A DNA stretch of 26,974 nucleotides from contig NW_003111473.1 of the NCBI RefSeq assembly GCF_000003605.2, forward strand, positions 18,120-45,093. The letters run 5' to 3'. This stretch comes from Saccoglossus kowalevskii. Taxonomy: Eukaryota; Hemichordata; Enteropneusta; Harrimaniidae. The notes under the pieces are model-generated. The model saw nothing but the letters and a program-made list of their open reading frames with translations, had not been told where the DNA came from and did no database searches. Shown here one piece after another: positions 1 through 9,603 of this stretch. Within the stretch, counting starts at the first letter, position 1. The number at the start of each line of letters is the position of its first letter. The translations under genes were made by a program, and so were the position numbers.

Positions 1-697
1 CCCAAAACGCATGACGATTCATATCATCTGGATTACGCATAGCTTCTCTGCGATTTACGCTCGTATATTTTAAGCGTAGCTTGGACCCTCCCCCCAATAC
101 ATTTTGCTGGATCCGCCACTGTCTCCGAGGTCAATACTGTGGATGTTAATGGCATTGTAGTGAATTGTTTCAAATGCATAATAAGTCAACAGAAAAAAAC
201 AAACAAAACAAGAACACAACATCAAATATGGTGTTATGGTCGATAAAAACACTTCCACTGATATATGTACAAGATATTTGACTTCTGGGCATATTTTTAT
301 ATTGTGTATAGAGATTGTCAATGAAAAAGTCGTATGCATTTAGGACAAATTATCCAATACACATCCTGCACTTATACGGAAGAAAAGGATCGTGGGATTG
401 AAAATTGAACTATAGAGGGCGTTGGAGGGAGTCGCATACTAGTATTTTCCATACAGCTCTGTTCTAACATCCACTGTAAACCACTCCTATTTGCAATATG
501 AAAATATAGAATGAAATTAGTAAAAAATATAGTTTCTGTTCATCACATGGTTAGAATTTAAAAAGGCTGGTATAGTAACATCAAGAGAAACAATCGATTT
601 TGTAACCTGTGTAACTTCAACAAGATTGGGGTAGAAACTTATTACTTTTTTTACTGTGATCATCAAGACATATCCAGTTTAGGAAACCCCACTTTCT
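1..697. other. Intergenic, no gene seen
   Basis: AT-rich sequence with no open reading frame that looks like protein and no RNA gene that I recognise. The short reading frame opposite 70-339 has no domain signature, and I treat it as chance. Confidence 0.5.
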
Positions 698-1018
698 AGC
701 ATGAGAGATCAACCCCTAAAGTTCTGAGCATAGAAGATGAACCCCACAGTTCTAACATGGGAGACCAACCCCACAGTGTTAGCTAGCATGGAAGATCAGC
801 CCAATAGTTCTTGAATAAGAAATCATCCTCATAGTTCAAGAATGGGAGATCAACCCAACAGTTCTAGCATGAAGAATCAACCCCATAGATCTAACATGGG
901 AGACGAACCCCACAAAGTTGGCGTGGACAATCAACCCAAAACTTCTAGCACGATACTATTAGATACACCCCACAGTTTTAGGATAGGTGGTCAACTTCAG
1001 AGTTCTAGAGTGGGAGAG
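698..1018 (+). repeat. Decayed 30-bp tandem repeat, partly translatable
   Basis: About ten diverged copies of a unit close to ATGGGAGATCAACCCCACAG plus about ten further bases run through this stretch. Because 30 bp is ten codons, the plus-strand frame reads as a degenerate decapeptide of the type MGDQPHSSS. Copies before 840 are broken by stops (for example after QPNSS and after HSVS), whereas 842-1120 is open for 92 codons and continues past the repeats. It is either an ordinary minisatellite or the remains of a repeat-rich coding exon. No splice signals clearly flank it, so I annotate it as a repeat and not a gene. Confidence 0.65.
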
Positions 1019-1373
1019 GAGCAACAATGCTACTACCATGTGAATGGAAAGGGGGATGTCCGTCAATTATCCCATAAACAAACATATGGTTCATATAAAT
1101 ATGGTACTTACGCAAAATAAATTGTACAATAGGGTGTTATAAAAATTGAAAATTTAATTGTGAAAAGAGAATAGAACAATATATTATTCTCATACAAAAG
1201 TCAAGGCTGTGCATAGAAACTAGTCTCTAAATTTATAATGCGTACTACTATGTTTTTAAAAACAGATATTTAGAGAGAAAAACGCTAGAAATATGTTTAA
1301 AAATTCATATATTCAAAGGGTAAAAAGTTTAAAAAATTTCCTCCAATGGATTTGGAGTTGTAATTCTATTAAA

Positions 1374-1400
1374 GCAGCACCGCCTGAGGTTTGGTGCTGC
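1374..1400. repeat. Short perfect hairpin
   Basis: GCAGCACC (1374-1381) and GGTGCTGC (1393-1400) form a perfect 8-bp GC-rich stem around an 11-base loop, in otherwise AT-rich DNA. No function can be assigned. Confidence 0.5.
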
Positions 1401-2079
1401 CATTAAATATTCGACACTAGATGGCGCCATACAACCCAATTTACGGGAAATGCCTTTGATTAAATTATATCTTGCAAATTTGAATATTAAAACAGTTCAG
1501 CACCATTTAGTTTGGAAAAGGCAGTTCTGAAAATAGAACTAAACATTTAATTATTTTCTTATAAAGTTTTAAGAGACAATGTGGATATATATACATAATC
1601 CATCTACAGTATATTGCATGCTAATTTACAGTTACGGCGTATGGGAAAGTAATACACACTGTAGTTGCATGCAGAATATTTTTCATTGAATGAGATAATG
1701 AATTACTTAAACATGCATGCGTTATTCTGATTCCATCCAATACTATTATATATGTTGCTATTAAACTAGTTTAGTTTATGTTAAATTATACGCCAGTGTA
1801 TATCAGCATGCAAAATGTAATAGGACTATTTAAAAATATCTATCCGTGTTGCCTCGTTAATGTTATGTTAAATCAGCCACGTCAGTAACAATGCATACAC
1901 ATCAATACGATATACTAGCTTCATAACGTCTTGTGGTGGCTCTATTCGATATTATATTGAATTAGTCCAGCTAACTCTGAGAAGCTAGGTCTTTTCAGAT
2001 TTCAGATAGTTTTCTTTACAAGAACTTTGCACTGAAAAGTTGGAATGGCAGTTTCATGTTTTTTGTGGTCATAGTTCTT
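1401..2079. other. Non-coding, 3' flank of the minus-strand gene
   Basis: No coding region is seen. On the minus strand this is where the 3' UTR of the protease-like exon should lie, but I see no clean AATAAA close behind its stop. The candidate polyadenylation hexamers present are only weak AT-rich variants. Confidence 0.4.
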
Positions 2080-2841
2080 TCATAGTTGCACCCTTCGATA
2101 AATCCAGTCGGTGTATTCTCTTAGTCGAACAAAAACATCAACGTCACCTTCCGTCTTTTCTGTTTTCAATCCAACTAGTTGCCAGTCATCATTCCCTTCT
2201 TTATTAACAAGAGGAGCTCCTACATTTTGCTCCACAGATGGGGTCAGTGTGTCATGCTATCCGCGTTCCCTGCGCATAAACTATATCGCTCACTGTAAAA
2301 CGAGCATGGAACAGTTTCCATGGGACTGCGTCGAAGTTGGTCTTTTGGGTAGTAATCTCGTGAATCAGACCCCCAAATGGACATCACCGCTCTAGATTTA
2401 TCTGTTTCTCGTGTGTTGCTTCCATAAAAACCACCAAACTTTAATGGTATTGATTGGATGTATGCGGTGAAGGGCATAGCAGATGACTGTAGTTCTATCA
2501 GCACGGGAGAATCCCGACCGCTCACCAAGGTTTCAAAGTCAAACGCCGAATTGGGGGCATACACGTTTCTGATGCCGAAATTCTTTTCGTTTCTTTCAAA
2601 CCCAAAAAGATCACTGTTTTTTCCTAGCTTGACGATAATTTTCTGAGGCTTGAGAATGAGGTCTGTTGTACCGTAGTTTCCGATAGGCTGCCAATCGTAC
2701 ATAAGAAACTTCTTGTCGAAACAGCTCTTTGTGGTGATGATCCATTTGGCCCCAATTATGGCCGCGTTACAGAGTATGGTGTTTGACGCGTCATCCCATA
2801 CCAAGGCATGCCAAGGCCACAGAGTCGGATAGTCCACAATC
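2080..2841 (-). pseudogene. Trypsin-fold (serine protease homologue) exon, frameshifted, catalytically dead
   Basis: This single exon encodes most of a chymotrypsin/trypsin-family (PF00089-type) domain. Its acceptor is a good one, TTGTATCTTTCAG, directly before 2841. The first complete codons read IVDYPTLWPWHALV, matching the family IVGG...WPW start with GG replaced by DY. The Cys42-Cys58 pair is present (LCNAAI ... WIITTKSC), but the catalytic His of the AAHC motif is Ser. An Asp in RDSPVLIEL fits the catalytic Asp position. The SLCAGN motif follows. A two-base slip in an ACACA run then gives a stop at 2244-2246. In the +2 frame the domain continues (VGAPLV, then a WQLVGLK segment and an FVRLREYTDWIYRRV C-terminal helix) to a TGA at 2080-2082. 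The catalytic Ser of GDSGGP is replaced there (QNVGAP). It is probably the C-terminal domain of the LRR gene upstream. It could instead belong to a separate gene with unseen 5' exons. Confidence 0.75.
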
Positions 2842-3128
2842 CTGAAAGATACAACGTAAACGGAATAATTAGCTACAACTCCTGGTTTCGAGGTTACTGC
2901 TAAATTCATTTCAAATATGGTGAACCAGAAACACGATACTATTCAATATGTGTGCATCAGTGTTATATATCATATATACACAAAAACATTTATATAGTGG
3001 TATGCACTGCATTGCTGTAATCGCCCGGGTCTGAACAGCAACATTACTTTAATACGCCGATAAAACTATAATTAAATACAAATTATATTTAGATGCTACT
3101 TTAATAAATACAGCCATGTGTGCACTGT

Positions 3129-3195
3129 TCCCATGATGCATCTTGTATGCGTACAAAAACAGAAGACTCGAATTAAGAAAGATGCATCATGGGAG
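3129..3195. repeat. 16-bp perfect inverted repeat
   Basis: TCCCATGATGCATCTT (3129-3144) is exactly complementary to AAGATGCATCATGGGA (3180-3195), with a 35-base spacer. The arms would form a stable stem. The shape resembles the end of a small foldback element, but I see no flanking target-site duplication that proves insertion. Confidence 0.6.
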
Positions 3196-4242
3196 TGCCG
3201 CCATATTACGAGCTCACTTTTTTTTTACACTTTACCTTCAATTAAATTTTCAAACGAACGAACAAATATTTCCCATCGGTAAACATCCTAATGTGCAATG
3301 AACCGTAAAATGCCCGTTATCAAGGTACTCCACCAAACAGTACATCTATTTACAAACAAATGAGGATATGCCTAAAAATAGACATAAATTAAGGAGCCAT
3401 CTAAAGAACACTTGTTGGCGATAAACGTAGTACATTTTATTGTTCATGGCCGGTTACATATGGTCAACAAATACGCCGATAATGACGGTTCCTTTACACT
3501 GTAATGAGAGGCTGGTATGTTATCGACTTTGACAAATAGGTTCATTGATAAAGGCCAAATTTAATGTTTCCAGATAGCGTATAAAACTTATCTGTATATC
3601 TAAATTCACTGCAAAAAGGAGTTTAACAATCAATTTGATGTTTCTATCAAAAGATAAGTTCTCGTAAAAAGCAGTTATATACATACAAACAAAATGTAGC
3701 AAACACAAAACATAATTTCTGAAGGCAATAATTTCACACAGTATACGTTTCAGTTTTAACACATTAATTAGGGGTGAATTAGGAGATACTATCATAACGA
3801 TGATAAGAATGTACGCATAATCTTATGATTATATCAAATAATTATATTCCACGGTCAACTAGCAAAGATAGTACACATATATTCACAGAGGATACAGATA
3901 ACCACCTAAATGTTTTTTCTTCCAAATGAAAACTGCCGTGTTTAATGTTTTCAATAGCCACTTGGACGAGTTCATTATTTTTCTCACATTGGTGGGGCAG
4001 GTTCAGACAGGGGTTACCAAGTATGTTTGCTAGGAGTTATTGCTTGTATTTAATAATGCTTCATTTGCATTAATCGTAAAACATCGATAATATTATTTTG
4101 CTCTGAATATTCTGCAGAAGTTTTAAGATTTTAAAATTATTAAACCCACGTTTAACCCCCATTCAATGTAAAAATTAAAAATAATTAATAGACAATTAAT
4201 TATAATTCCCAAACGATTGCTTCATTTATAATCACATCTAAT

Positions 4243-4365
4243 GAAGGCACCACCCCTCCCAACCCACTACCATCCCAACCTCTACCCCTGACCCACTAGC
4301 ACGTGCCACTATCCCATCCGGCTCACTAACACGTATCACCACCTCTTGACACCCATCCCACTAAA
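4243..4365. repeat. C-rich low-complexity tract
   Basis: This strand-asymmetric run is rich in C and A and nearly free of G. Degenerate CCCACTA-like words recur (for example CCCACTACCATCCC and CCCACTAGCACGTG). It has no coding signal. Confidence 0.5.
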
Positions 4366-6308
4366 TTAGACCCTGCCACATGGTACAATTTGTCTAACAC
4401 TAAATACGAATAGTTTCTGAAATTGATTATATAGTGCGACTTAAGACGGATGCGGGTGTTAGTGATATGATGCACCTTGACCGTTTGAACCACACAGCAG
4501 TATGTATTATTATCCGACCTACATACACTCAAGGTTTTGTAATTAAATGACCAAGAATTGTTTGAATGCTGACCCAGAGTAAGATGAACTGTAATAGAAT
4601 AAAACATATTGGAAATAGGACACCTTTGACGTTACTTAAAAGTATTAGCTGCGTATTTTTGACTGAGCATTGAACGATGTTAGTCCTAATACGGTAGATG
4701 CGTGTTATCACGTTTGCTATCAATGTAAATGATGTCATTAAACCAACGTGTGATAGACGGCTTGGCAGACCTCGCATTCCATTAGAAATAAATATTTAAA
4801 CGTCAAAAGGCATACATTTTAGACTAAATAGGGTATTTGTTAGTCAGGTTGGTCCACGTTCTACACGCAACACGTGTGATTATGTCAGGATGGCGGCATA
4901 AACAAAACACAGTTCGGAACGCTCGTAACCCAGGTGCATATTTCACACGAATGCTGACACAGCAGCATAACACTGTGTGCTTTTCATTAAAACACAGAAG
5001 TAGAGTACGCATACGAGGTATTATCATTCCAAATCAATCATCGGTAGTTGCCGCGGTATGGCGATACAAATCACGTAATAAGGTGTTAAATAACGACATA
5101 TATCAAGCTATCATCCGACATACTAACCAGTGTCGTATTATGTATTATATGGCACTTTCAGTTTAACTCCCCATAGACGACAATATAAAAGTAGAGCCTA
5201 GTTCACACATAGAACTCACAATTTAAAAAATAAATAAAATAGCGATTTTTCTAGTTTTTTTAAAAATAGTAAACAGCATGATCACAGGATCGAAGCGATT
5301 TATCTACATTGGTATTGGCAATTAGACAATTATTATTATCATTAGAAAAGCTGTCCTATCTTACCGAGTACTCACTCAAAATTTAACAGTACGCCATTTG
5401 ATTTTCGCTGAAATCCCATTCATTTCGAAGGCTTTCTTATTCTGGTATCACAATGAATACAACATTTTGAAATACAAGCACGTCACTTTCTTGCAAAAAG
5501 TGGCTTTCACGATTTAGAGGGTTACATTCGTGTCTAAGTGACCCAGCGCCTCGATACACATTATAGTGTAAATTTTCCTGTTGAATTTATAGATAACGAT
5601 TTTCATATTACACCCACAGCCCCGTCAATATTACATCACAATTACCTACATCGTTGTTGGAATGGTATTCTGAAGTTCCAGACATTGAACTCAATATAGT
5701 ACTACATGAAGACATGCATGATGTGATATACTATATACCTGATATTAAAACCACCTGGTGAATGATCCTTGGGTATCACAGATCAAACATTGTGCCAGCG
5801 CATATGAGCAGTAAAACATGATTACATCGTTTGGCTATCTAAGTAGTCTGTGTAATTTAGTAGCATAATAACCATGTACTGGATAGCATTCCTGCGTGTA
5901 TTATCAACAATAATATTACTTTTCTCACATCTGCTAAATGCCTTTCAACACACGTGGTTTATGACCTTGTTTACATCGTTACTCTAGGCAAGCTATGCGT
6001 TAAGACATGTATATAGATTTGTCACTGTCCTATAACTTTTCAATGGTCCGGTCGATCATAATCATGCACAGATGTTGTCTGTTAACATTTCACCGGCGAT
6101 CCAAATATACATTTTAATTCTTGAAACGATTTTTAACGATTTTAAATCGCTGTTTCAAGCATAGAAATCATAAACACAAATCATCACATGCATTTTCTCA
6201 ATAGCGATACCTCACCAACCCATACTCCGAGTTTGTTTACGCCTATGTCAATCTTGGTCGTTCTGCATTCCATTAACCACGCTAACGGCGGCAATTGTTT
6301 ATGTCTGG

Positions 6309-6314
6309 TTTAAT
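6309..6314 (-). terminator. Possible polyadenylation hexamer (ATTAAA)
   Basis: ATTAAA on the minus strand lies about 190 bases downstream of the frame-A stop (6507-6509) and about 27 bases downstream of an in-frame TAA at 6341-6343. It could end a short LRR-only transcript. It is a common variant signal and AT-rich DNA yields it easily by chance. Confidence 0.25.
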
Positions 6315-6365
6315 ATGGTTTGGATTAACAAATTAATTAATTAAAACAACTTAACAATCACACAC

Positions 6366-6562
6366 CTCTTATCTTCGTGGCCATAGTTAGCTGGCAGTTG
6401 GCGATTGTTTGTAATAACACGTACAGGTTCCTTCTGAGTCTCTGATGAATGTGACTGAGCTGAGGACGGTGGTGTCGGTTGTGACTTGTCTGATGACTCG
6501 AATTGGTCATAAGAAGGGGGCAGCTTTTGTTTTGGTTGTTGTGTCACTACTTTTGAGGAAGT
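6366..6562 (-). CDS. Ser/Pro/Gln-rich linker exon (alternative acceptor, frame B)
   Basis: An acceptor, CCAATGTATTTCAG, directly before 6562 lets the LRR exon (phase 0) splice into a second frame. The 65 codons that follow are hydrophilic and rich in Ser, Pro, Gln and Lys (SSKVVTQQPKQKLPPSYDQF, then DKSQPTPPSSAQSH), and end NYGHEDK plus the first two bases of an Arg codon. The donor is AAGAG/GTGTGTG at 6366/6365. If that donor is not used, the frame runs seven codons further to a TAA at 6341-6343. This looks like an extracellular linker and has no cysteine. Its phase and its Lys-Arg ending fit the protease-like exon at 2841. The alternative is that the linker follows the frame-A LRRCT end in one exon and a one-base indel in 6507-6598 separates them. 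Confidence 0.5.
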
Positions 6563-6638
6563 CTGAAATACATTGGATGATTTTTGTCGATGGACAGCTT
6601 AATTCGCACGTGGTGTCATCCGCATTCAATCCCTCAAG
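6507..6638 (-). CDS. LRR gene exon 3, frame A (end of LRRCT cap)
   Basis: A strong acceptor, TTTTTTTATAACTTTCAG, lies directly before 6638. Phase 0 splicing onto exon 2 continues KGQQ with LEGLNADDTTCELS, which is just how an LRRCT cap normally ends and supplies its fourth cysteine (residue 695). The frame then drifts through CPSTKIIQC to a stop TGA at 6507-6509. Because the cap ending is so typical, this acceptor is very likely real; the tail after it is less certain. Confidence 0.75.
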   Translation of the reverse strand, partial: LEGLNADDTTCELSCPSTKIIQCISDFLKSSDTTTKTKAAPFL

Positions 6639-9534
6639 CTGAAAGTTATAAAAAAAGGGATTTTAAAAATGTGATGTGCGTAAATGTCAACATACTGATA
6701 TCTGATACAAATGTGCAACAATCAACAATACGGTTGAATAGTAAAGCTCACCTGTTGACCTTTCAAGTATTCTGGAGCAGCACACTGCATTTCGTCTAAT
6801 GTTGTAATCTCTATGTTTGCATCTTTGAACAGTTCTAATATATTCTTTATGTGGCAATCACATCTCCATGGGTTACCTGCCAAATTTACAGAGGCTTGGT
6901 CAGCAAGAGCCACAGTGATATAACCTCTGATTCTGTCCAATTCGTTGCCATAGAGATCTAGTTTTACAAGTTGTACTTGGGGATACAGTGGCATAGTCAA
7001 TGTGTTGATGCGGTTATTGGCGAGCAATAAAATTTTCAAGCTATGCATCGTGGTGAACATTTCCGTTGGTAGCAACTGAAGATTGTTGCCATTCAAATTA
7101 AGTTGCTCGACACCATGAATGTCATACAACACCGTTGGCGAAATTTCCTCCAATCGGTTGTTTTCTAAGTTCACAATTTTTATCTTCTCCATTCCCGTGA
7201 ATGCACCTCGAGACAGTTCTTCAATGGCATTGTGTCCTGCATCAAAGATCTCAAGATTATTTGCCGCTCTGAATACTCCATCATCTATCTTTCTTAGTTG
7301 GTTGTTGTTGAGGAACAGGGTTTTTAAGTTCATCTGCCGACTAAAAGTATCAATGTCAATATTTGCTATGCTGTTATAACTCGCATCTACAAGTTGCAAT
7401 TCGTGTAGACCATGAAATATTTGGGGACCAAAATTTTGAAGCTTGTTGTTTCTCAGATATAACCAGGTAATTTTTGGGGATCTGTTCAATTCTTCGCCAC
7501 TTAAGTCGGTGATCTCGTTGTTGTCAAGGTATAATGTGTGAAGCATATCTAGACCAGAGAGAAGTTCATGTTCAATTCTCGCAAGACGGTTATTGGACAG
7601 AGTTATGATTTGCAGTTGTAACATGTCTGCAAACGCATCTGATTGGATCTCAGCAATTTGGTTAGAGGATAAACGAAGTTGAATAATGTTTCTAAGTCCA
7701 GAAAATGTATTCGATGAAATCGTATCAATGTTGTTGTTTTCCAAATTAAGTTGAACCAGGTTTGCTGTGTGTTGGAATGCCAGATCGTCAATTTTTGAGA
7801 TATTATTATAGGAGAGGTCAATTCCATACAAGTTCTCCTGACTCCACAACATCGTGGAATCGACATCATTGATCTGGTTGTTGGAAAGGTCAATGGATCG
7901 TAAGTTTGGTAAATAATAGAACACATAATGGGACATTTGAGCGATCCGGTTGTCCTTCAAAGAAAGGGTTTCTAAGCTGTCCATACCAGTGAAGAACTCG
8001 TAAGACAGTAAGTCAATACGATTACCATCGAGAATCAATTCTCTGAGCTGCCGTAAATCCTTTAGCCACTCTGGGGAGAAGGATCGGATCCTGTTATGTG
8101 CCAGATTCAAGACTTCCAAGTTTGGCAAACTTTCAAAAATCGAGTCAGTCAAAGCAGTTACTAAATTATTATTGATTAAAAGCTTTCGTAAATTCGGCAT
8201 GAAGTAAAATATCGTTTCTTTGACACCATGGAGACGGTTTTCAGACAGGTCTAATGTTTGAATGCTTGACAAGTTCTTGAACACACCCGCTGGAAGATCT
8301 CTAATACGATTGCCGCGTAATGACAGGATCCTCACATTTTGTAGATCATCAAACTCGTCACCTTGGAGACGTTTTATTCGGTTTTCACTAACATCAAGAT
8401 GCAGAAGATTTGTCATGCCTTGAAATGAATCAATTGGTATAGTCTTTAACTGACCAGGTCTTTTTACTATGCCACGAGACGCCACGGGTGTCAGAGATTG
8501 GTATTCTGGTTGATCACTTTGTATATTGTTCCTTTTCTTCTTTGATCCAATCATCAAAATATAATTCACATCTACAGAGAAATTAGATATTGAATCAACG
8601 AAGATAAAAGTATGGCCAGCACAGTTGTGTTTATTGAAAATTTGTTTCCTTAAATCTGGAAAACAATCTGGCTTCACTCTAGGGTTATAATAGTCAGATG
8701 AACCATGCATTAACTGTCTTTGCCATTGAATGACGGTAAGTTAATCACGCTTTCAAAATTGCTATAATTCCTCGTTAAATTCTTGCCTCTATGAAAGTTA
8801 AAATCACTGCATTAAAATGTTGCCATTATAATAGCTCTCTGGGACATTAACTTTTTGCTCCTCAGTTTATTCTATCCTACATTTTCCACACGAGTTAATT
8901 CGAAGAAAGACACATGTATGTTTGCTTATTGAACGAGTACGTACACAAAATGTTGGGCGTGCATTTGTACATTATTTATGGTAATGCACCAGTAGAACAA
9001 TGTCATTGTTATTGTTCCATTGGAGACCAAATTCCCTTGGGGTGATCAAGTATACGATATTTATTATCTAGGCATTGTACATTCAGTGTGGTTAACGTTT
9101 TGTCAAATACGTATCTTCTTAAGGTGGTAATAAAGTTTAACAAATGTTTGCTTTTAAAAAACAACAGTTACGAAGGTACTTAAATAGATTGTGTTCTCCG
9201 TTGTTGAATGAGGTCATTGAAATAAATATTTCGTTATTTATGTGTTATAAGTTTCAATGTCTCAGTATATAAAACTTTTGGCGATGCATACAAATGTCTT
9301 ACCTCGTCTTAAATCGCCACTTAAATCAGTTGGTATGCGTGATCTCCCAAAACAAGCCACAGCCATCTTCCCATCAACCCAGTTATACTTTTCCATGTAC
9401 TCGTGCACCTGGTCTACATGTGGCGCTTCTTCATGAGATACGTGAAGACAATGGCATTGTTTTGGACATGTATCCTCGAACGAGGCTACGAAACATACAA
9501 TAGCCAGGACGAGGATGGTCTGGAAGGTCAACAT
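6507..9534 (-). CDS. Secreted leucine-rich-repeat protein, isoform with complete LRRCT
   Basis: The model joins exons 9303-9534, 6752-8571 and 6507-6638 on the minus strand (232 + 1820 + 132 bases), giving 727 residues. A signal peptide (residues 1 to about 18, MLTFQTILVLAIVCFVAS) precedes an LRRNT cap with Cys23, 27, 29 and 61. Residues 119-643 hold 21 LRRs of about 24 residues with LxxLxLxxNxI cores, followed by an LRRCT cap (NPWRCDC at 644-650, Cys674, Cys695). There is no membrane segment, so the product should be extracellular. Such LRR solenoids usually bind proteins or microbial ligands; this one's ligand is unknown. Introns are 731 and 113 bases. I chose the start because the only hydrophobic leader begins there. 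The last 29 residues, after the cap, look unlike a conserved domain, so the true end may instead lie in frame B and lead to the protease-like exon. Confidence 0.8.
6639..6751 (-). other. Intron 2 of the LRR gene
   Basis: Donor CAACAG/GTGAGC at 6752/6751 and acceptor ending at 6639 give a 113-base phase 0 intron. Use of the second acceptor (before 6562) would lengthen it by 76 bases and change the reading frame downstream. Confidence 0.75.
6752..8571 (-). CDS. LRR gene exon 2: 21 leucine-rich repeats and most of LRRCT
   Basis: This 1820-base exon is open throughout. Its acceptor is AATTTCTCTGTAG directly before 8571, which supplies two bases to a codon started in exon 1 (phase 1). The open frame extends past the acceptor to 8710, but that part reads as intron. 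Repeats run from QLKTIPIDSF (residue 118) to LVKLDLYGNELDRI, for example LLHLDVSENRI, IQTLDLSENRL and LEVLNLAHNRI. They end in the cap start NLAGNPWRCDC. Residues 78-117 (DVNYILMIGSKKKRNN onward) are not a normal LRR although they start like one (LRR-DVNY). That patch may be a degenerate first repeat or a sign that an exon between 8572 and 9302 was missed. Confidence 0.9.
8572..9302 (-). other. Intron 1 of the LRR gene
   Basis: Donor CGAG/GTAAGA at 9303/9302 and the acceptor TTTCTCTGTAG ending at 8572 give a 731-base phase 1 intron. I saw no clear extra LRR exon inside it. Confidence 0.75.
9303..9534 (-). CDS. LRR gene exon 1: signal peptide and LRRNT cap
   Basis: The 77 codons begin with the hydrophobic leader MLTFQTILVLAIVCFVAS. 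The LRRNT pattern CPKQCHC follows, with its fourth cysteine in MAVACFG, and then IPTDLSGDLRR, the usual lead-in to a first LRR. Between the third and fourth cysteines is an unusually long, charged stretch of 31 residues. The donor is CGAG/GTAAGA. The first ATG after a likely 5' UTR acceptor (before 9544) was chosen as start. Confidence 0.85.
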
Positions 9535-9560
9535 GATTGATCTCCTGTTGGAAAAATATG
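9535..9560 (-). promoter_or_regulatory. Likely 5' UTR splice acceptor upstream of the start codon
   Basis: TTTTTCCAACAG ends at 9545 on the minus strand, ten bases before the start codon. It is a good pyrimidine-rich acceptor and suggests a non-coding first exon further upstream (above 9560), so the promoter need not be next to the ATG. Confidence 0.5.
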
Positions 9561-9603
9561 TAAATATTATTTGTAGTTTCATCATGTGTGTATGTAGAAG
9601 GGG

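Larger units (their letters stand above)
2842..6365 (-). other. Putative 3.5-kb intron between linker and protease-like exons
   Basis: This is bounded on the minus strand by a donor AAGAG/GTGTGTG (intron starts at 6365) and the acceptor ending at 2842. Both ends split a codon after its second base, so splicing keeps the frame and creates an Arg codon. I found no exon inside that I could support, although a further phase-compatible exon is possible. It holds a 16-bp inverted repeat (3129-3195) and a C-rich tract (4243-4365). If the LRR gene instead ends near 6309, this interval is intergenic. Confidence 0.4.

Noticed and set aside
4824-5166. Overlapping frames on both strands (109 codons plus, 67 codons minus)
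   Set aside because: Neither has a domain, leader or splice context, and the two overlap antiparallel. This is the expected result of a chance stop-poor patch.
8572-8710. Extension of the LRR open frame to an ATG at 8710
   Set aside because: The extra residues are unlike an LRR or a signal peptide. A good acceptor at 8572 matches exon 1's donor phase, so this is read-through into the intron.
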